A DNA stretch of 38,026 nucleotides, taken from contig JAEUHE010000267.1 in assembly GCA_016793885.1 (NCBI GenBank), positions 1-38,026 on the forward strand, written 5' to 3'. This stretch comes from Verrucomicrobiales bacterium (GTDB lineage Bacteria > Verrucomicrobiota > Verrucomicrobiia > Limisphaerales > UBA11320). A program made the translations under genes and the position numbers. The notes under the pieces were generated by a model. It was given only the letters and a program-made list of their open reading frames with translations, was not told the DNA's origin and did not search any database. This document shows, piece by piece, positions 1 to 8,272 of the stretch. Each line of letters begins with the position of its first letter. The stretch's first letter is position 1.

Positions 1-219
1 GAAGACTTTTGGACAAAATTGTTTCTCCACTTCCCAACTGCAATGCAGTTGGAAGGCTCGAACCCAACTGGCTAAACCTAGGGGCATCTCCATGAGCGAA
101 CGCGACTCCAACTGCATGGATTGGGCTGAAGGCGGAACTCCATACCAGAGTGCCTGCGTCTTCTGGCGCACTGGATCGATCCCTTAGGCTGGCTGCGGTG
201 GTAAACGAGCGATTGACCA
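1..219. other. Window-edge intergenic stretch with short hairpin
   Basis: No coding potential is recognisable here. It lies downstream of the minus-strand cytochrome gene that ends at 220. A short inverted repeat (CCAACTGC, three-base loop, GCAGTTGG) sits at 34-52. It is not followed by a clear T-run in either direction, so calling it a terminator would be a guess. Confidence 0.4.
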
Positions 220-3200
220 CTAAAGCCGACGATAGGTAACCGCGGGATCGTATCCTTCGCCGGCGTGGATCGCCGCCGCGAAGCGGAGTCGGAAGGGTTG
301 GCCACGCTTCACCGTCACGGCGCTCGCGACGCCTTGCTTCATGGCCGCACGGCCGAAAGGATTGGCCACGAACACGCCGTAGTCTCGATTGTGCCACCAG
401 CTCGCCCGGAAACTCTGTGGATGAGCAAAGAGGGTGATGCCTACGCGCTGGCCATCCACCGTTCCGGAGTAATCGCACCAGTCTGCCGTTTGACCCCAAG
501 TGGCTTTGGCTGATTTCAGCCCCACGCTACTGGTGATCAGTCCTCCCTTGCTTTCGGTCAGAGGAGTGGAAACGCGGGCCGCGAATCCCATCTCCTCTTG
601 ATCGCCAAACGTGAAGTCGCGCTCTTGGGATGCGAAGGTGGCATCCCATCTGAGGAGCCAAGCATTGGTTTGTGACTCCAGGCTGAGATGATTGGTCAAG
701 GAGCAGACCGTTTCGCCGCTGGTGGTTAGCAGGCGGCACTCCGTGGCAAAGACCAGCCGTCCATCCCGGACGGCCGGGGGCTCGACGAAGCGAACATGTT
801 CGATTCGACCCTTGTTGCGCCAGAAGTCCGTGCCATTGATATCGCCGAAGGCGAGCCAAAGTCCGGGATGCATGGTGTCGTGGTCCGTCGCATCGGCGCC
901 CGCGATGGGCGGATGATTCCGCGTTGCTTGAATTCCATTCGGAGCATGGACATTCCGGAAGTAGGGCCGAAGGATCTTGGCGTCACGGAAAACAAACTCC
1001 GCCACGGGGCGGTGGGTGTGGGTAATGACGAGGCGATCGGGAAGCTCGCTGAAACGGAATCCATCGCCGTTACCGCCGGCCTTCTGCGCCAACAGATAGG
1101 CCGTTAGGTCCGCGACATATCCAGGTGCCAGCACCCGGTCGTAGCCGGGCATCGCCGACGTTGCGGCGGTCTGTCGCTGCCTGATCTTCGATTTGAGAAT
1201 CCCTTGGCGTTGTCCGGTGGCCAGTCCGAGCGTGAGGCTGAGTCCGCTCTCCTCGAGCAGAATACCGGAGTAATCACCCTCAGCTGTTTCAACCGTCTGC
1301 AACTGGAAACCCTCCGTAATGAAGGCACTGGGCTCGAGTATGGACTGCACGATGTGACGGGAGGTGCTGCGATCGCCCACCGTGGCGAGGTCGGGTCCGA
1401 AACCGTTGCCGTGTTCGCGCAGGCGATGACACTGGAAGCAACCCGCTCCGCCGTTCGCGTGAAAGAGCCACTTGCCGCGCTCGGCATCGCCCTGAGGTAG
1501 GAGCGCAAGTACGGGATCGATGGCCGAAGCTACGGACGGCGGGGGTAGGGGCATTGGTTCGAGCGCCACGATGTAGTTGCCTTTTCCACCCGCTTTGCCG
1601 TCGTCGGTGTTGCCGCCCAGAACGATCGGACCGGCCGGGAACTCGCGCGTATGGACTTGAAAAGTCCAGTGGTCGGCGCGGATCTGCCGCTCCGTGGGCT
1701 GAAAACGGTCGCGCAGCCACTTCGGTACGGTGGACGCCCGTGTGTCGAATGCCACGTGGACACGCACCGGCACCAGGGCTTCGAAACTGAGCCATTCCTC
1801 AGCGTGCGACCCGTCATCGTTGTTGGCGGTCTGGATGAAGTCCAGACCTGCGAGCGGGGCCGGAACTTGCTTCAGGTCATAGTTCCGATCGGTGTAGGGT
1901 TTTGCGCCGGCGCGCAACCCGGCGGGCGACAGCGTGTAACGCGCGCCGGAGCGTGCTTTAATGTGTCGCGCCACGCCGATTCGAGGCGCGGCCGGCGCTG
2001 GTTCCGGTGGGGCGGCGTTCAGCGGCCGGCCTCGCACGACGACTGGCTCACCACCGCCGGATGCTTTGCGCAGCCAGAGCGTTGCCACCTCTCGGATCGC
2101 CGCCACGGGGTCGGTAGCGATTCGTTTGACCTCCGCTTCTTGAAGCGCGTGATCTTCCAGCAGCGCGAGCAGGGCCGCCTTTCGCACCCCGTCACGTGGG
2201 TCGCTCAGGAGTGGCCTGAGCTCCGTCTTGTCCTGTAGTCCGCGCAAAGTCTGCCACCCCGCGTAAAATGTGGTCGCGTCGGTCTCGACCGCGAGTAAGT
2301 CCAGAAGCGCGGGTGCGGAGGATCGTTGCCGTGCCTGGCCAATCGCCTGCACGGCCTCGAAGCGAAGTCGCGGTTCCGGGCTGTGCAGGGCTCCCATCAG
2401 GGCGGCCGGCAACTGCGTTTCCGCGCCGAGTTGGCGAACGCGCTGCGCGAGAATGTGCAAGGACTGCAGGCGGAGATTGAGTGAGGCGGCGGGGTCTTCG
2501 GCCCGGGCTGCGAACCAGGCATCGATCGTTCGGTCCTGTGGGGTTAACCGGCCCAACGTCCACGCCGTCCAGGTTTCGCGGGCCTGGCTGAGCGCGCGGG
2601 TTTGCAGGGTTGAGATCAAATCGGCTTTCACGCTGACGCCTCGACGGACCAATTCGTCCTGGGCGTTGCTACGCCACACGGGCAACGGACCGTCGAAGTC
2701 CTCCACCAGATCGCCCACCGTCCAACGCGCGAGGGCTTGGTTGCGTTTGGGTGCCTGCCAGCGTGCGGGCGGGATCCGCTTCGACGCCACGCGGAACACG
2801 CGTCCTTCGCTGGTCATCTGGTCGCCCTGATACTCCGCCCCGTAGCCGGCGCTCCAGCCGAGAATCCACAGCGCGCCGTCGGGACCGACTTCGAGGTCCG
2901 TGGGCCGAAAAAGAGCGTTCCCTCCTTGAAGGAAAGGCTCCCATTCGCCCATCGGTCGAAGCAACGCGCCGTCCCAGCGTGGACGCCACACGAAGGTGGT
3001 CTTGCGCAACCAGTCGTTGATAAAAAACACGCCGCGATGCGAGGCTGGAAACTGCGGCGAGTCGCCGAACACAACCCCGGTGCCGGATCCTTCGAACAGG
3101 GGCCCGCTCACTGGGGCGGACGGCTCATGTGACTCGGTCCCCCAATGCGCGCTCCAGGGATGATTCCAACCGAAGTTGGCTCCGAAGAACGGCATGAAGA

Positions 3201-4056
3201 CCCGATCTCCGGTGGTTTGGTCGTTGTCGGTGCCAAGCCAGTTGAAACCGGTGTCGAAGGCGATGTCCCACGGGTTGCGGAAACCGCGCGCGACGATCTC
3301 GAGATTCGCGCCGCCGTCGTCGCAGCGCAGTACTCCACCTTCGCGGCCCCAATCGTCCGCCGGATCATGATAGGCCTTCCGGTAGTCGCCCGTTTTGAAA
3401 CTGCTCGGTTGAGGGAAGTCCGGTGAGCCGGCGGGAGCGCTGACACCCCACAAATCTCGGAATGGTTTGGGCGCAATGCGGCCCGGTTCGGTCAACCCCT
3501 TCGAGTTACCCTTACTCATGTAGAGTTTGCCATCGGGTGCCCAGTTGAGGCCGTGCAATCCATGCTCCAGATTTCCGAGATCGGTGTAGATGCGGACATA
3601 TTCATCGGCCTGATCGTCGCCATCGAGATCGCGCACGACGGTGAGGTCCGGCGCGTTGGCCACCCACAAATCTCGTCCGCGCCAAGCGAGGCCCTGAATG
3701 GCGTTGAAACCGGTGGCGAAGACCTGGGTGCGATCGGCAGCGCCATCGCCGTTGTCGTCGAGAACGAGCACGACACTGTCGCCCGGTGTGTCCGGCTTGG
3801 GGTTCCGATACTGCGGCCCCATGCCGACGCAGAGGCGTCCCTTAGCATCGAAAGCCATCGAGCAAGGCTGGCGCACGAGCGGTTCGCGGGCGAAGATGGA
3901 AACGTCGAATCCAGGGGGTACCGTGGGTAGGGCGTTTCGATCCGCATTGGGATCTAGGAAGTCCGCGGCCCCGGCGGTCATGGACGCGGCCGTGACGGAA
4001 CAGAGAATGCGCCGAAGCAAGGCGCTAATTCTCGGAGCGCGGCGACAAGTGTGCAT
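220..4056 (-). CDS. Secreted PVC-type dehydrogenase-like propeller / HEAT / cytochrome c / DUF6807 fusion
   Basis: A 1278-residue protein. A signal peptide (to about residue 31, ending near TAGA-ADF) is followed by a six-bladed sorbosone/glucose-dehydrogenase-like propeller of the 'putative membrane-bound dehydrogenase' type (about 40-425). Helical HEAT-like repeats follow (about 450-670), then a beta domain with an AKPYTDRNY segment (about 690-850). Next comes a c-type cytochrome domain with the heme motif CFQCH (near 872-876), of the Pirellula/Verrucomicrobium heme-binding type, with a possible distal Met in TSAMPGYDRVL. The last 270 or so residues match the DUF6807 (PmoA-like) family, for example HPGLWLAFGDINGTDFW. 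Family knowledge suggests periplasmic oxidation of a sugar or related compound with electrons passed to the heme; the true substrate is unknown. The propeller-HEAT-heme order is common in this phylum, while a C-terminal DUF6807 is less usual to me. The ATG at 4056 gives a good signal peptide, and a GGTGGAG stretch lies just upstream. Confidence 0.88.
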   Translation of the reverse strand: MHTCRRAPRISALLRRILCSVTAASMTAGAADFLDPNADRNALPTVPPGFDVSIFAREPLVRQPCSMAFDAKGRLCVGMGPQYRNPKPDTPGDSVVLVLDDNGDGAADRTQVFATGFNAIQGLAWRGRDLWVANAPDLTVVRDLDGDDQADEYVRIYTDLGNLEHGLHGLNWAPDGKLYMSKGNSKGLTEPGRIAPKPFRDLWGVSAPAGSPDFPQPSSFKTGDYRKAYHDPADDWGREGGVLRCDDGGANLEIVARGFRNPWDIAFDTGFNWLGTDNDQTTGDRVFMPFFGANFGWNHPWSAHWGTESHEPSAPVSGPLFEGSGTGVVFGDSPQFPASHRGVFFINDWLRKTTFVWRPRWDGALLRPMGEWEPFLQGGNALFRPTDLEVGPDGALWILGWSAGYGAEYQGDQMTSEGRVFRVASKRIPPARWQAPKRNQALARWTVGDLVEDFDGPLPVWRSNAQDELVRRGVSVKADLISTLQTRALSQARETWTAWTLGRLTPQDRTIDAWFAARAEDPAASLNLRLQSLHILAQRVRQLGAETQLPAALMGALHSPEPRLRFEAVQAIGQARQRSSAPALLDLLAVETDATTFYAGWQTLRGLQDKTELRPLLSDPRDGVRKAALLALLEDHALQEAEVKRIATDPVAAIREVATLWLRKASGGGEPVVVRGRPLNAAPPEPAPAAPRIGVARHIKARSGARYTLSPAGLRAGAKPYTDRNYDLKQVPAPLAGLDFIQTANNDDGSHAEEWLSFEALVPVRVHVAFDTRASTVPKWLRDRFQPTERQIRADHWTFQVHTREFPAGPIVLGGNTDDGKAGGKGNYIVALEPMPLPPPSVASAIDPVLALLPQGDAERGKWLFHANGGAGCFQCHRLREHGNGFGPDLATVGDRSTSRHIVQSILEPSAFITEGFQLQTVETAEGDYSGILLEESGLSLTLGLATGQRQGILKSKIRQRQTAATSAMPGYDRVLAPGYVADLTAYLLAQKAGGNGDGFRFSELPDRLVITHTHRPVAEFVFRDAKILRPYFRNVHAPNGIQATRNHPPIAGADATDHDTMHPGLWLAFGDINGTDFWRNKGRIEHVRFVEPPAVRDGRLVFATECRLLTTSGETVCSLTNHLSLESQTNAWLLRWDATFASQERDFTFGDQEEMGFAARVSTPLTESKGGLITSSVGLKSAKATWGQTADWCDYSGTVDGQRVGITLFAHPQSFRASWWHNRDYGVFVANPFGRAAMKQGVASAVTVKRGQPFRLRFAAAIHAGEGYDPAVTYRRL

Positions 4057-4180
4057 GACTCCACCCTGTCGCCTTCGGTCAAACTTTACGATCTGTTTCT
4101 GCCGGGGAGGGAAGCGTCCGGGGACGGACGTCGTGCGACAAAACTCCCCGGCGCGCCAGATCGTCCCATTCCACCCCTCC

Positions 4181-5971
4181 TTATTCCACGAGCAGGCGGA
4201 AGAACACGTTGCTCTGACCGGTGGTGGAGAGGCGGGCTTCGAAGCGTTTGGCCGTGGAGTTCGCCACGGTTCCGAGCGGGATGATCTGGAGGTTGTTCGT
4301 GGTCCAACTGCTCAGGTTGCTGCTCCAGTCCACCTGCGAGGTCAGACCGAAGGTGTTGGAGGCCTGCTGCCACTGGAGCTTGAACTGCTGGGCCGCCCGA
4401 TCCAAGACGGGCACGATGATACGGTTGGTGTTGGGGGTTAGCGGATCGCTCCCGAAGAAAAGCTCATCGAAATTGAGTATGCCGTCGCCGTCGGGATCGA
4501 CGTCGGCGCGGCGGTCCTCTGCCGGGGTGCCGGCCACGAACGGCCCGGCTGGCTGGTTGATGAAGTTCACATAGGGATCGGTCGGCCGCCATTCCCAGTC
4601 GCCGGCGCCTGATCCAGCCACCGTGTTGAAAGCTGGAGTGCCGATGAGGAAGCCGTGTTCGAAGCCATGCAGTCCCACCCCGTATCGGGATCGGGAGTGA
4701 CCGGTTACCTCCCCGGTTCGGATCCATCGATCTTGCCCCTCGTCATGGGCGAAAAAGCCCACCACGCCGTGAGCGGGCGGGGTCTGCGTTCCTCCCGAGG
4801 CCACCGCACCAAGCGCCAAACGTCCGTTGCTCAGCGCGATGGTGTTGCCCGCCTTGGCGCGTTGGGTGAGGTTACCATCGAAGGAGTTGGTGATCTCCTG
4901 GTGGAAGGTCCATTCGCCCGCCGGTTGGATACGACGAAAGAGCGTGGCCGATCCGGCATCGGGCTGAAAACTCCGGGGTCCGATCTGCGCATCCCGCCCC
5001 ACCGACCCGACCGCCAGCCATTCGACGCCGCCGCGGACTTCAAGCGCGAGGGAGGTGCCAAAGGCGTCGCTTAAGTTGAAGATGTCACTGGGTGGCACCG
5101 AGGCCGAGCGGAACTCCTTCTCGGGTACATAGAGGCCGTTCGGATTGCGTCGGTAGACGATCACTCCGCCTTGGCCGGTCACCAATCCGTTGGTGCCGGG
5201 ATTTGGGGATGCCGGCGCGCCGACCGCGATCAAGTCCTCGTGAATCGCGACCGAGGTTCCCAATCCAACCCAATCGCTGGAGTTGCTGGTCAGGATCTGG
5301 GTGCGGGTCCAGACACCGAGCGGACTGACTTCGTACACCAGCGCGCCGAATCGCGACCCTACCACCAAGCGATCCCGATGCATGGCGATGCTGATGCCGA
5401 ATTGCATGTTGGGTTGACGATAGGCGGAGTCGGCGGGGCCCGGCAGTTCCGGTCCTGGCAGCCAGCCCCCATCGGGAGGAAATTCGATCAGCTGCACGTG
5501 ATGGATCTTGGGTGGAACGTCGAGGGGGCCACCGAACCCAGACCGAGACATGCCCCGGGTCACGGCGATCCAACGGTCGCCTGCGGCCACCGCGCTGCCA
5601 AAGTAATGATATGCCACCGGTGTGATCGCATCGATCACCCAGAAACGTTTCTTGACCACGTCGTCGACGAAGTAAGACTCATCCAATTCCCATACCACGA
5701 CTTTCCCTGCGCGGAGCACTTCCTCGCCGTTGTACTCTACGGTGGCCCCCGGACGACCGATGACCAGGAACCGACTGCTGCCTGCCACGCTGTATCCCTC
5801 ACTGTCTCCGCCCAATGGATTCGGCGGGCCGGGCGGGCGATAGACCGGGGCAGGAGGAGTGCTCCCGACACTGGCGGCGACCAGAACCGCGTTCGGTGGT
5901 GCCAGCAGGTAGGCGGCACACAATGCCAGCTGCCCAAGGACTTTCAGGCGCAGAGAGGCTCTAAGTATCAT
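4181..5971 (-). CDS. Secreted FG-GAP-like beta-propeller protein with TSP3-type linker and C-terminal module
   Basis: I place the start at the ATG at 5971 (596 residues), because it puts a signal peptide (MILRASLRLKVLGQLALCAA...) at the N-terminus; an upstream in-frame GTG at 6010 would add 13 residues. The body repeats blades of the form 'L.(I/V)GAP...G.V.(I/V)YR' (for example LIAVGAPASPNPGT and RLALGAVASGG), typical of integrin-like FG-GAP propellers. A calcium-type linker, DVDPDGDGILNFDELFFGSD, follows, and then a C-terminal module of about 65 residues (LQWQQASNTFGLTSQVDWSS ... FFRL). A related module appears in two other secreted proteins in this window (genes ending at 23010 and starting at 26333). 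The role is probably extracellular or cell-surface binding; no enzyme motif is visible. The gene lies 124 bp upstream of the cytochrome fusion on the same strand, so co-transcription is possible. Confidence 0.8.
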   Translation of the reverse strand: MILRASLRLKVLGQLALCAAYLLAPPNAVLVAASVGSTPPAPVYRPPGPPNPLGGDSEGYSVAGSSRFLVIGRPGATVEYNGEEVLRAGKVVVWELDESYFVDDVVKKRFWVIDAITPVAYHYFGSAVAAGDRWIAVTRGMSRSGFGGPLDVPPKIHHVQLIEFPPDGGWLPGPELPGPADSAYRQPNMQFGISIAMHRDRLVVGSRFGALVYEVSPLGVWTRTQILTSNSSDWVGLGTSVAIHEDLIAVGAPASPNPGTNGLVTGQGGVIVYRRNPNGLYVPEKEFRSASVPPSDIFNLSDAFGTSLALEVRGGVEWLAVGSVGRDAQIGPRSFQPDAGSATLFRRIQPAGEWTFHQEITNSFDGNLTQRAKAGNTIALSNGRLALGAVASGGTQTPPAHGVVGFFAHDEGQDRWIRTGEVTGHSRSRYGVGLHGFEHGFLIGTPAFNTVAGSGAGDWEWRPTDPYVNFINQPAGPFVAGTPAEDRRADVDPDGDGILNFDELFFGSDPLTPNTNRIIVPVLDRAAQQFKLQWQQASNTFGLTSQVDWSSNLSSWTTNNLQIIPLGTVANSTAKRFEARLSTTGQSNVFFRLLVE

Positions 5972-6373
5972 TGGATCATCCAGGTACACGTTCTGGGGAG
6001 AGTAACACACGATGGGGCCATTGCAATGGACCTCTATTGGGGAGTCGCATGCGACTGGCTAATCTCGGGTCATTGAGAGACGTGATGCAGGCGTGGGTTC
6101 AGGTCTCGGGTTGATTGGAACGAGCGCCTCATTCGTACCGATTATTCCATACGTACGTTCGAATTAATCCGTACGACGGTTTACGACGTGGGTTTCTCCA
6201 ACGTGAAGGAAAAGCGGGGGCATGCCACCCGCGCTCCATACCCCTCGGGGGGAAAGCCGCATTAGCCGCAAAGAACGAAAAGAGACGAAAGAAAGCGGAC
6301 GGAGGTAAGGTGAGTGATTTCCAGGGTTCCGCCGTTTTTTCGTTTCTTCTATCGTCGTAACCTGCGATCACGG
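5972..6373. other. Gene-free region between divergent genes
   Basis: This stretch separates the minus-strand propeller gene from the plus-strand photolyase gene and should hold both promoters. At 6150-6180 it is AT-richer than its surroundings and carries two CGTACG palindromes about 12 bp apart (within CATACGTACGTTCG and ATCCGTACGACGG). Together they could form an operator for either gene, but no function can be assigned. The right third, 6253-6370, is a copy of the dispersed stem-loop repeat described separately, directly abutting the photolyase start. Confidence 0.4.
6253..6370. repeat. Dispersed stem-loop repeat, copy 1
   Basis: The copy begins AAAGCCGCATTAGCCGCAAA, continues with a GAAC/GACGAAAG-rich purine arm, then GCGGACGGAGGTAAGGTGAGTG, and ends with a pyrimidine arm (TTTTTTCGTTTCTTC) that pairs imperfectly with the first arm. 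It aligns over its whole length with copies at 8019-8135 and 11013-11130. An in-frame GTG at 6314 lies inside this element, which is one reason I prefer the photolyase start downstream of it. Confidence 0.7.
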
Positions 6374-7984
6374 ATGTCTGATTTGACTATGCGCGCCACG
6401 TCCTCGAAGCCAGTTCGCAACTTAGTGTTGGTGCTGGGGGATCAACTCAACTCAAATTCCGCGGCGTTTGACGGTTTCGATCCCGCCCAGGATCAGGTAT
6501 GGATGGCGGAGGTGGCGGAGGAATCCACCCACGTGTGGACGCATCAAGCACGCATCGCGATCTTCCTCTCCGGTATGCGGCATTTTCGTGACGCCTTGCG
6601 CGCGCGCGAGTGGACTGTCGTGTATCGGTCACTCGACGATGCAGACAACGTCGGCACTCTGGCGGCCGAGTTGACGCGGGCCATCCGACAGCTGCGGCCA
6701 CAACGGCTCATCCTGGTGGAGGCCGGTGAATGGCGCGTGGCACGAGTGCTGGAGGGGGTTTCCAAACTCACCGAGGTGCCGCTGGAGGTTCGCGCTGACC
6801 GGCACTTTATCTGCACGAGTGACGAGTTCGCGGCACATGCGCGGGGTCGAAAGCAGTTGCGCATGGAGTTTTTTTATCGGGAGATGCGTCGGAAGCAGGG
6901 TGTGTTGATGGAGGGCGATCAGCCGGTCGGCGGGGCCTGGAACTTCGACGCCGAGAATCGGGAGAGCTTCGGAAAGAAGGGGCCGCCGAACGTTGTTGAA
7001 CCCATCGCATTCCCACCGGATGACATCACGAGGGAAGTACTTACATTGGTTGAGAGAACCTTCCCCCAGCATCCGGGCAGCCTGAGGCACTTTGATTGGC
7101 CGGTGACGACGCAGCAGGCGCGGGCGGCCTTGGCCGATTTCATTCAGCACCGGCTCCCCCAATTCGGACAGTTCCAAGACGCCATGTGGTCGAGCAGCGA
7201 AAGCCTCTTCAGCGATGGGCCCGGGCGTTCACAAACTTTTCTGTATCATTCGCGGCTGTCGGCAGCGATGAATTTGAAGCTGCTGGATCCGCGTGAAGTG
7301 ATATCGGCGGCCGAGCGGGAGTTTCGTGCGGATCGTGTCTCGCTGGCGAGCGTCGAGGGCTTCATCCGTCAGATCCTTGGCTGGCGCGAGTATGTTCGCG
7401 GTATTTATTGGGATCGGATGCCGGAATACCTGGAACTCAATGCGCTCAACGCTACGGCCCCGCTGCCGGAGTTCTTCTGGACTGCCAACACCGAGATGCG
7501 GTGCTTACGCGAAGTCATTGGGCAGACCCTGGCGTTCGGCTATGCACATCATATCCAACGCCTGATGGTCACGGGGCTCTTCACCTTGCTGCTGGGGGTG
7601 CGTCCACAACGGGTTCATGAGTGGTATCTCGCCGTCTATGTGGATGCGGTGGAATGGGTCGAATTGCCCAACACCCTCGGCATGTCGCAGTTTGGCGATG
7701 GAGGAGTCATGGCGAGCAAACCATATGTCGCTAGTGGAAAGTACATCCAGCGCATGAGCAATTATTGTGCGGGATGCCGTTTCGATCCCGCGCTGAGCGT
7801 TGGGGCGGACGCGTGTCCGTTCACGACCCTGTATTGGGATTTTCTGCTGCGTCACGAGGCGTTGCTGAAGAAGAACCAACGCATGACCATGCAGCTGAAA
7901 AACCTCGCTCGACTGACCGTGGCCGACCGAGAAGCGATCTCTCAGCAGGCGCACCGGATTAAAAGTTCTTTGTCGGGCTCCTAG
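6374..7984 (+). CDS. FeS-BCP family (6-4)-type photolyase / cryptochrome-like protein
   Basis: About 536 residues from the ATG at 6374. In-frame alternatives are a GTG at 6314, inside the upstream repeat, and an ATG at 6389. The N-terminal Rossmann domain opens with VRNLVLVLGDQLN, matching the deoxyribodipyrimidine photolyase-related family. The C-terminal helical FAD domain carries WREYVRGIYW, VRPQRVHEWYL and VEWVELPNTLGMSQFGDGG. Four cysteines fit the [4Fe-4S] site. Numbered from the GTG at 6314 they are 397, 485, 488 and 501, spaced 88, 3 and 13 residues apart. As I recall, this is the same spacing as in Agrobacterium PhrB (Cys350/438/441/454). Family knowledge: light-dependent repair of (6-4) photoproducts using FAD, the iron-sulfur cluster and usually a lumazine antenna. 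The stop codon lies in a short repeat shared with 11131-11157. Direct repair function is likely but not certain, since some members are cryptochromes. Confidence 0.93.
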   Translation: MSDLTMRATSSKPVRNLVLVLGDQLNSNSAAFDGFDPAQDQVWMAEVAEESTHVWTHQARIAIFLSGMRHFRDALRAREWTVVYRSLDDADNVGTLAAELTRAIRQLRPQRLILVEAGEWRVARVLEGVSKLTEVPLEVRADRHFICTSDEFAAHARGRKQLRMEFFYREMRRKQGVLMEGDQPVGGAWNFDAENRESFGKKGPPNVVEPIAFPPDDITREVLTLVERTFPQHPGSLRHFDWPVTTQQARAALADFIQHRLPQFGQFQDAMWSSSESLFSDGPGRSQTFLYHSRLSAAMNLKLLDPREVISAAEREFRADRVSLASVEGFIRQILGWREYVRGIYWDRMPEYLELNALNATAPLPEFFWTANTEMRCLREVIGQTLAFGYAHHIQRLMVTGLFTLLLGVRPQRVHEWYLAVYVDAVEWVELPNTLGMSQFGDGGVMASKPYVASGKYIQRMSNYCAGCRFDPALSVGADACPFTTLYWDFLLRHEALLKKNQRMTMQLKNLARLTVADREAISQQAHRIKSSLSGS

Positions 7985-8007
7985 CTCACCCCAACCCAGT
8001 TTCTGAT
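7981..8007 (+). repeat. 27-bp direct repeat overlapping the photolyase stop codon (copy A)
   Basis: CTAGCTCACCCCAACCCAGT followed by TTCTGAT matches 11131-11157 at 25 of 27 positions. The TAG stop of the photolyase gene is the second to fourth base of this repeat. Confidence 0.6.
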
Positions 8008-8018
8008 GCCTACCCGGT

Positions 8019-8135
8019 AAAGCCACATTAGCCGCAAAAAACGAAAGGAGACGAAAAAAGCGGGCGGATGCAGGGCGGGTGAGGGCCTGAGTTCAGAAGT
8101 TCTTTCGTCATCTTTCGTTTCTTGCGGCTAAAGAA
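8019..8135. repeat. Dispersed stem-loop repeat, copy 2 (best-formed hairpin)
   Basis: The left arm at 8028-8061 (TTAGCCGCAAAAAACGAAAG...) and the right arm at 8099-8131 (...CTTTCGTTTCTTGCGGCTAA) are near-perfect reverse complements over about 33 bases, around a loop of about 37 bases. It lies between two convergent genes, so the transcript could fold into a long hairpin that also limits read-through. The stem-loop layout and the alignment to 6253-6370 and 11013-11130 suggest a non-autonomous mobile or REP-like element. No encoded protein is supported. Confidence 0.7.
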
Positions 8136-8272
8136 GCTGTCGGGGTCTTCGCCGGCCCGTGGGGTGGAAGAAAGGGAAAGGGTGGGGAATCGTGCAGTGG
8201 AGGACGAACGCTACATTGTAGTGTCGACCGGCAGGGCGAGGGTTGACGACGAATGATGGACCTGCACGAATC

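Noticed and set aside
3553..3930. Long plus-strand open frames opposite the cytochrome fusion and other GC-rich genes
   Set aside because: They lie antisense to well-supported genes, have no recognisable domains and are the usual by-product of GC-rich codon use.
6129..6371. An 80-codon minus-strand frame next to the photolyase gene
   Set aside because: It shares its peptide (RRNEK, SLTLPPSA) with the frame at 10740-11339 only because both cross copies of the same stem-loop repeat.
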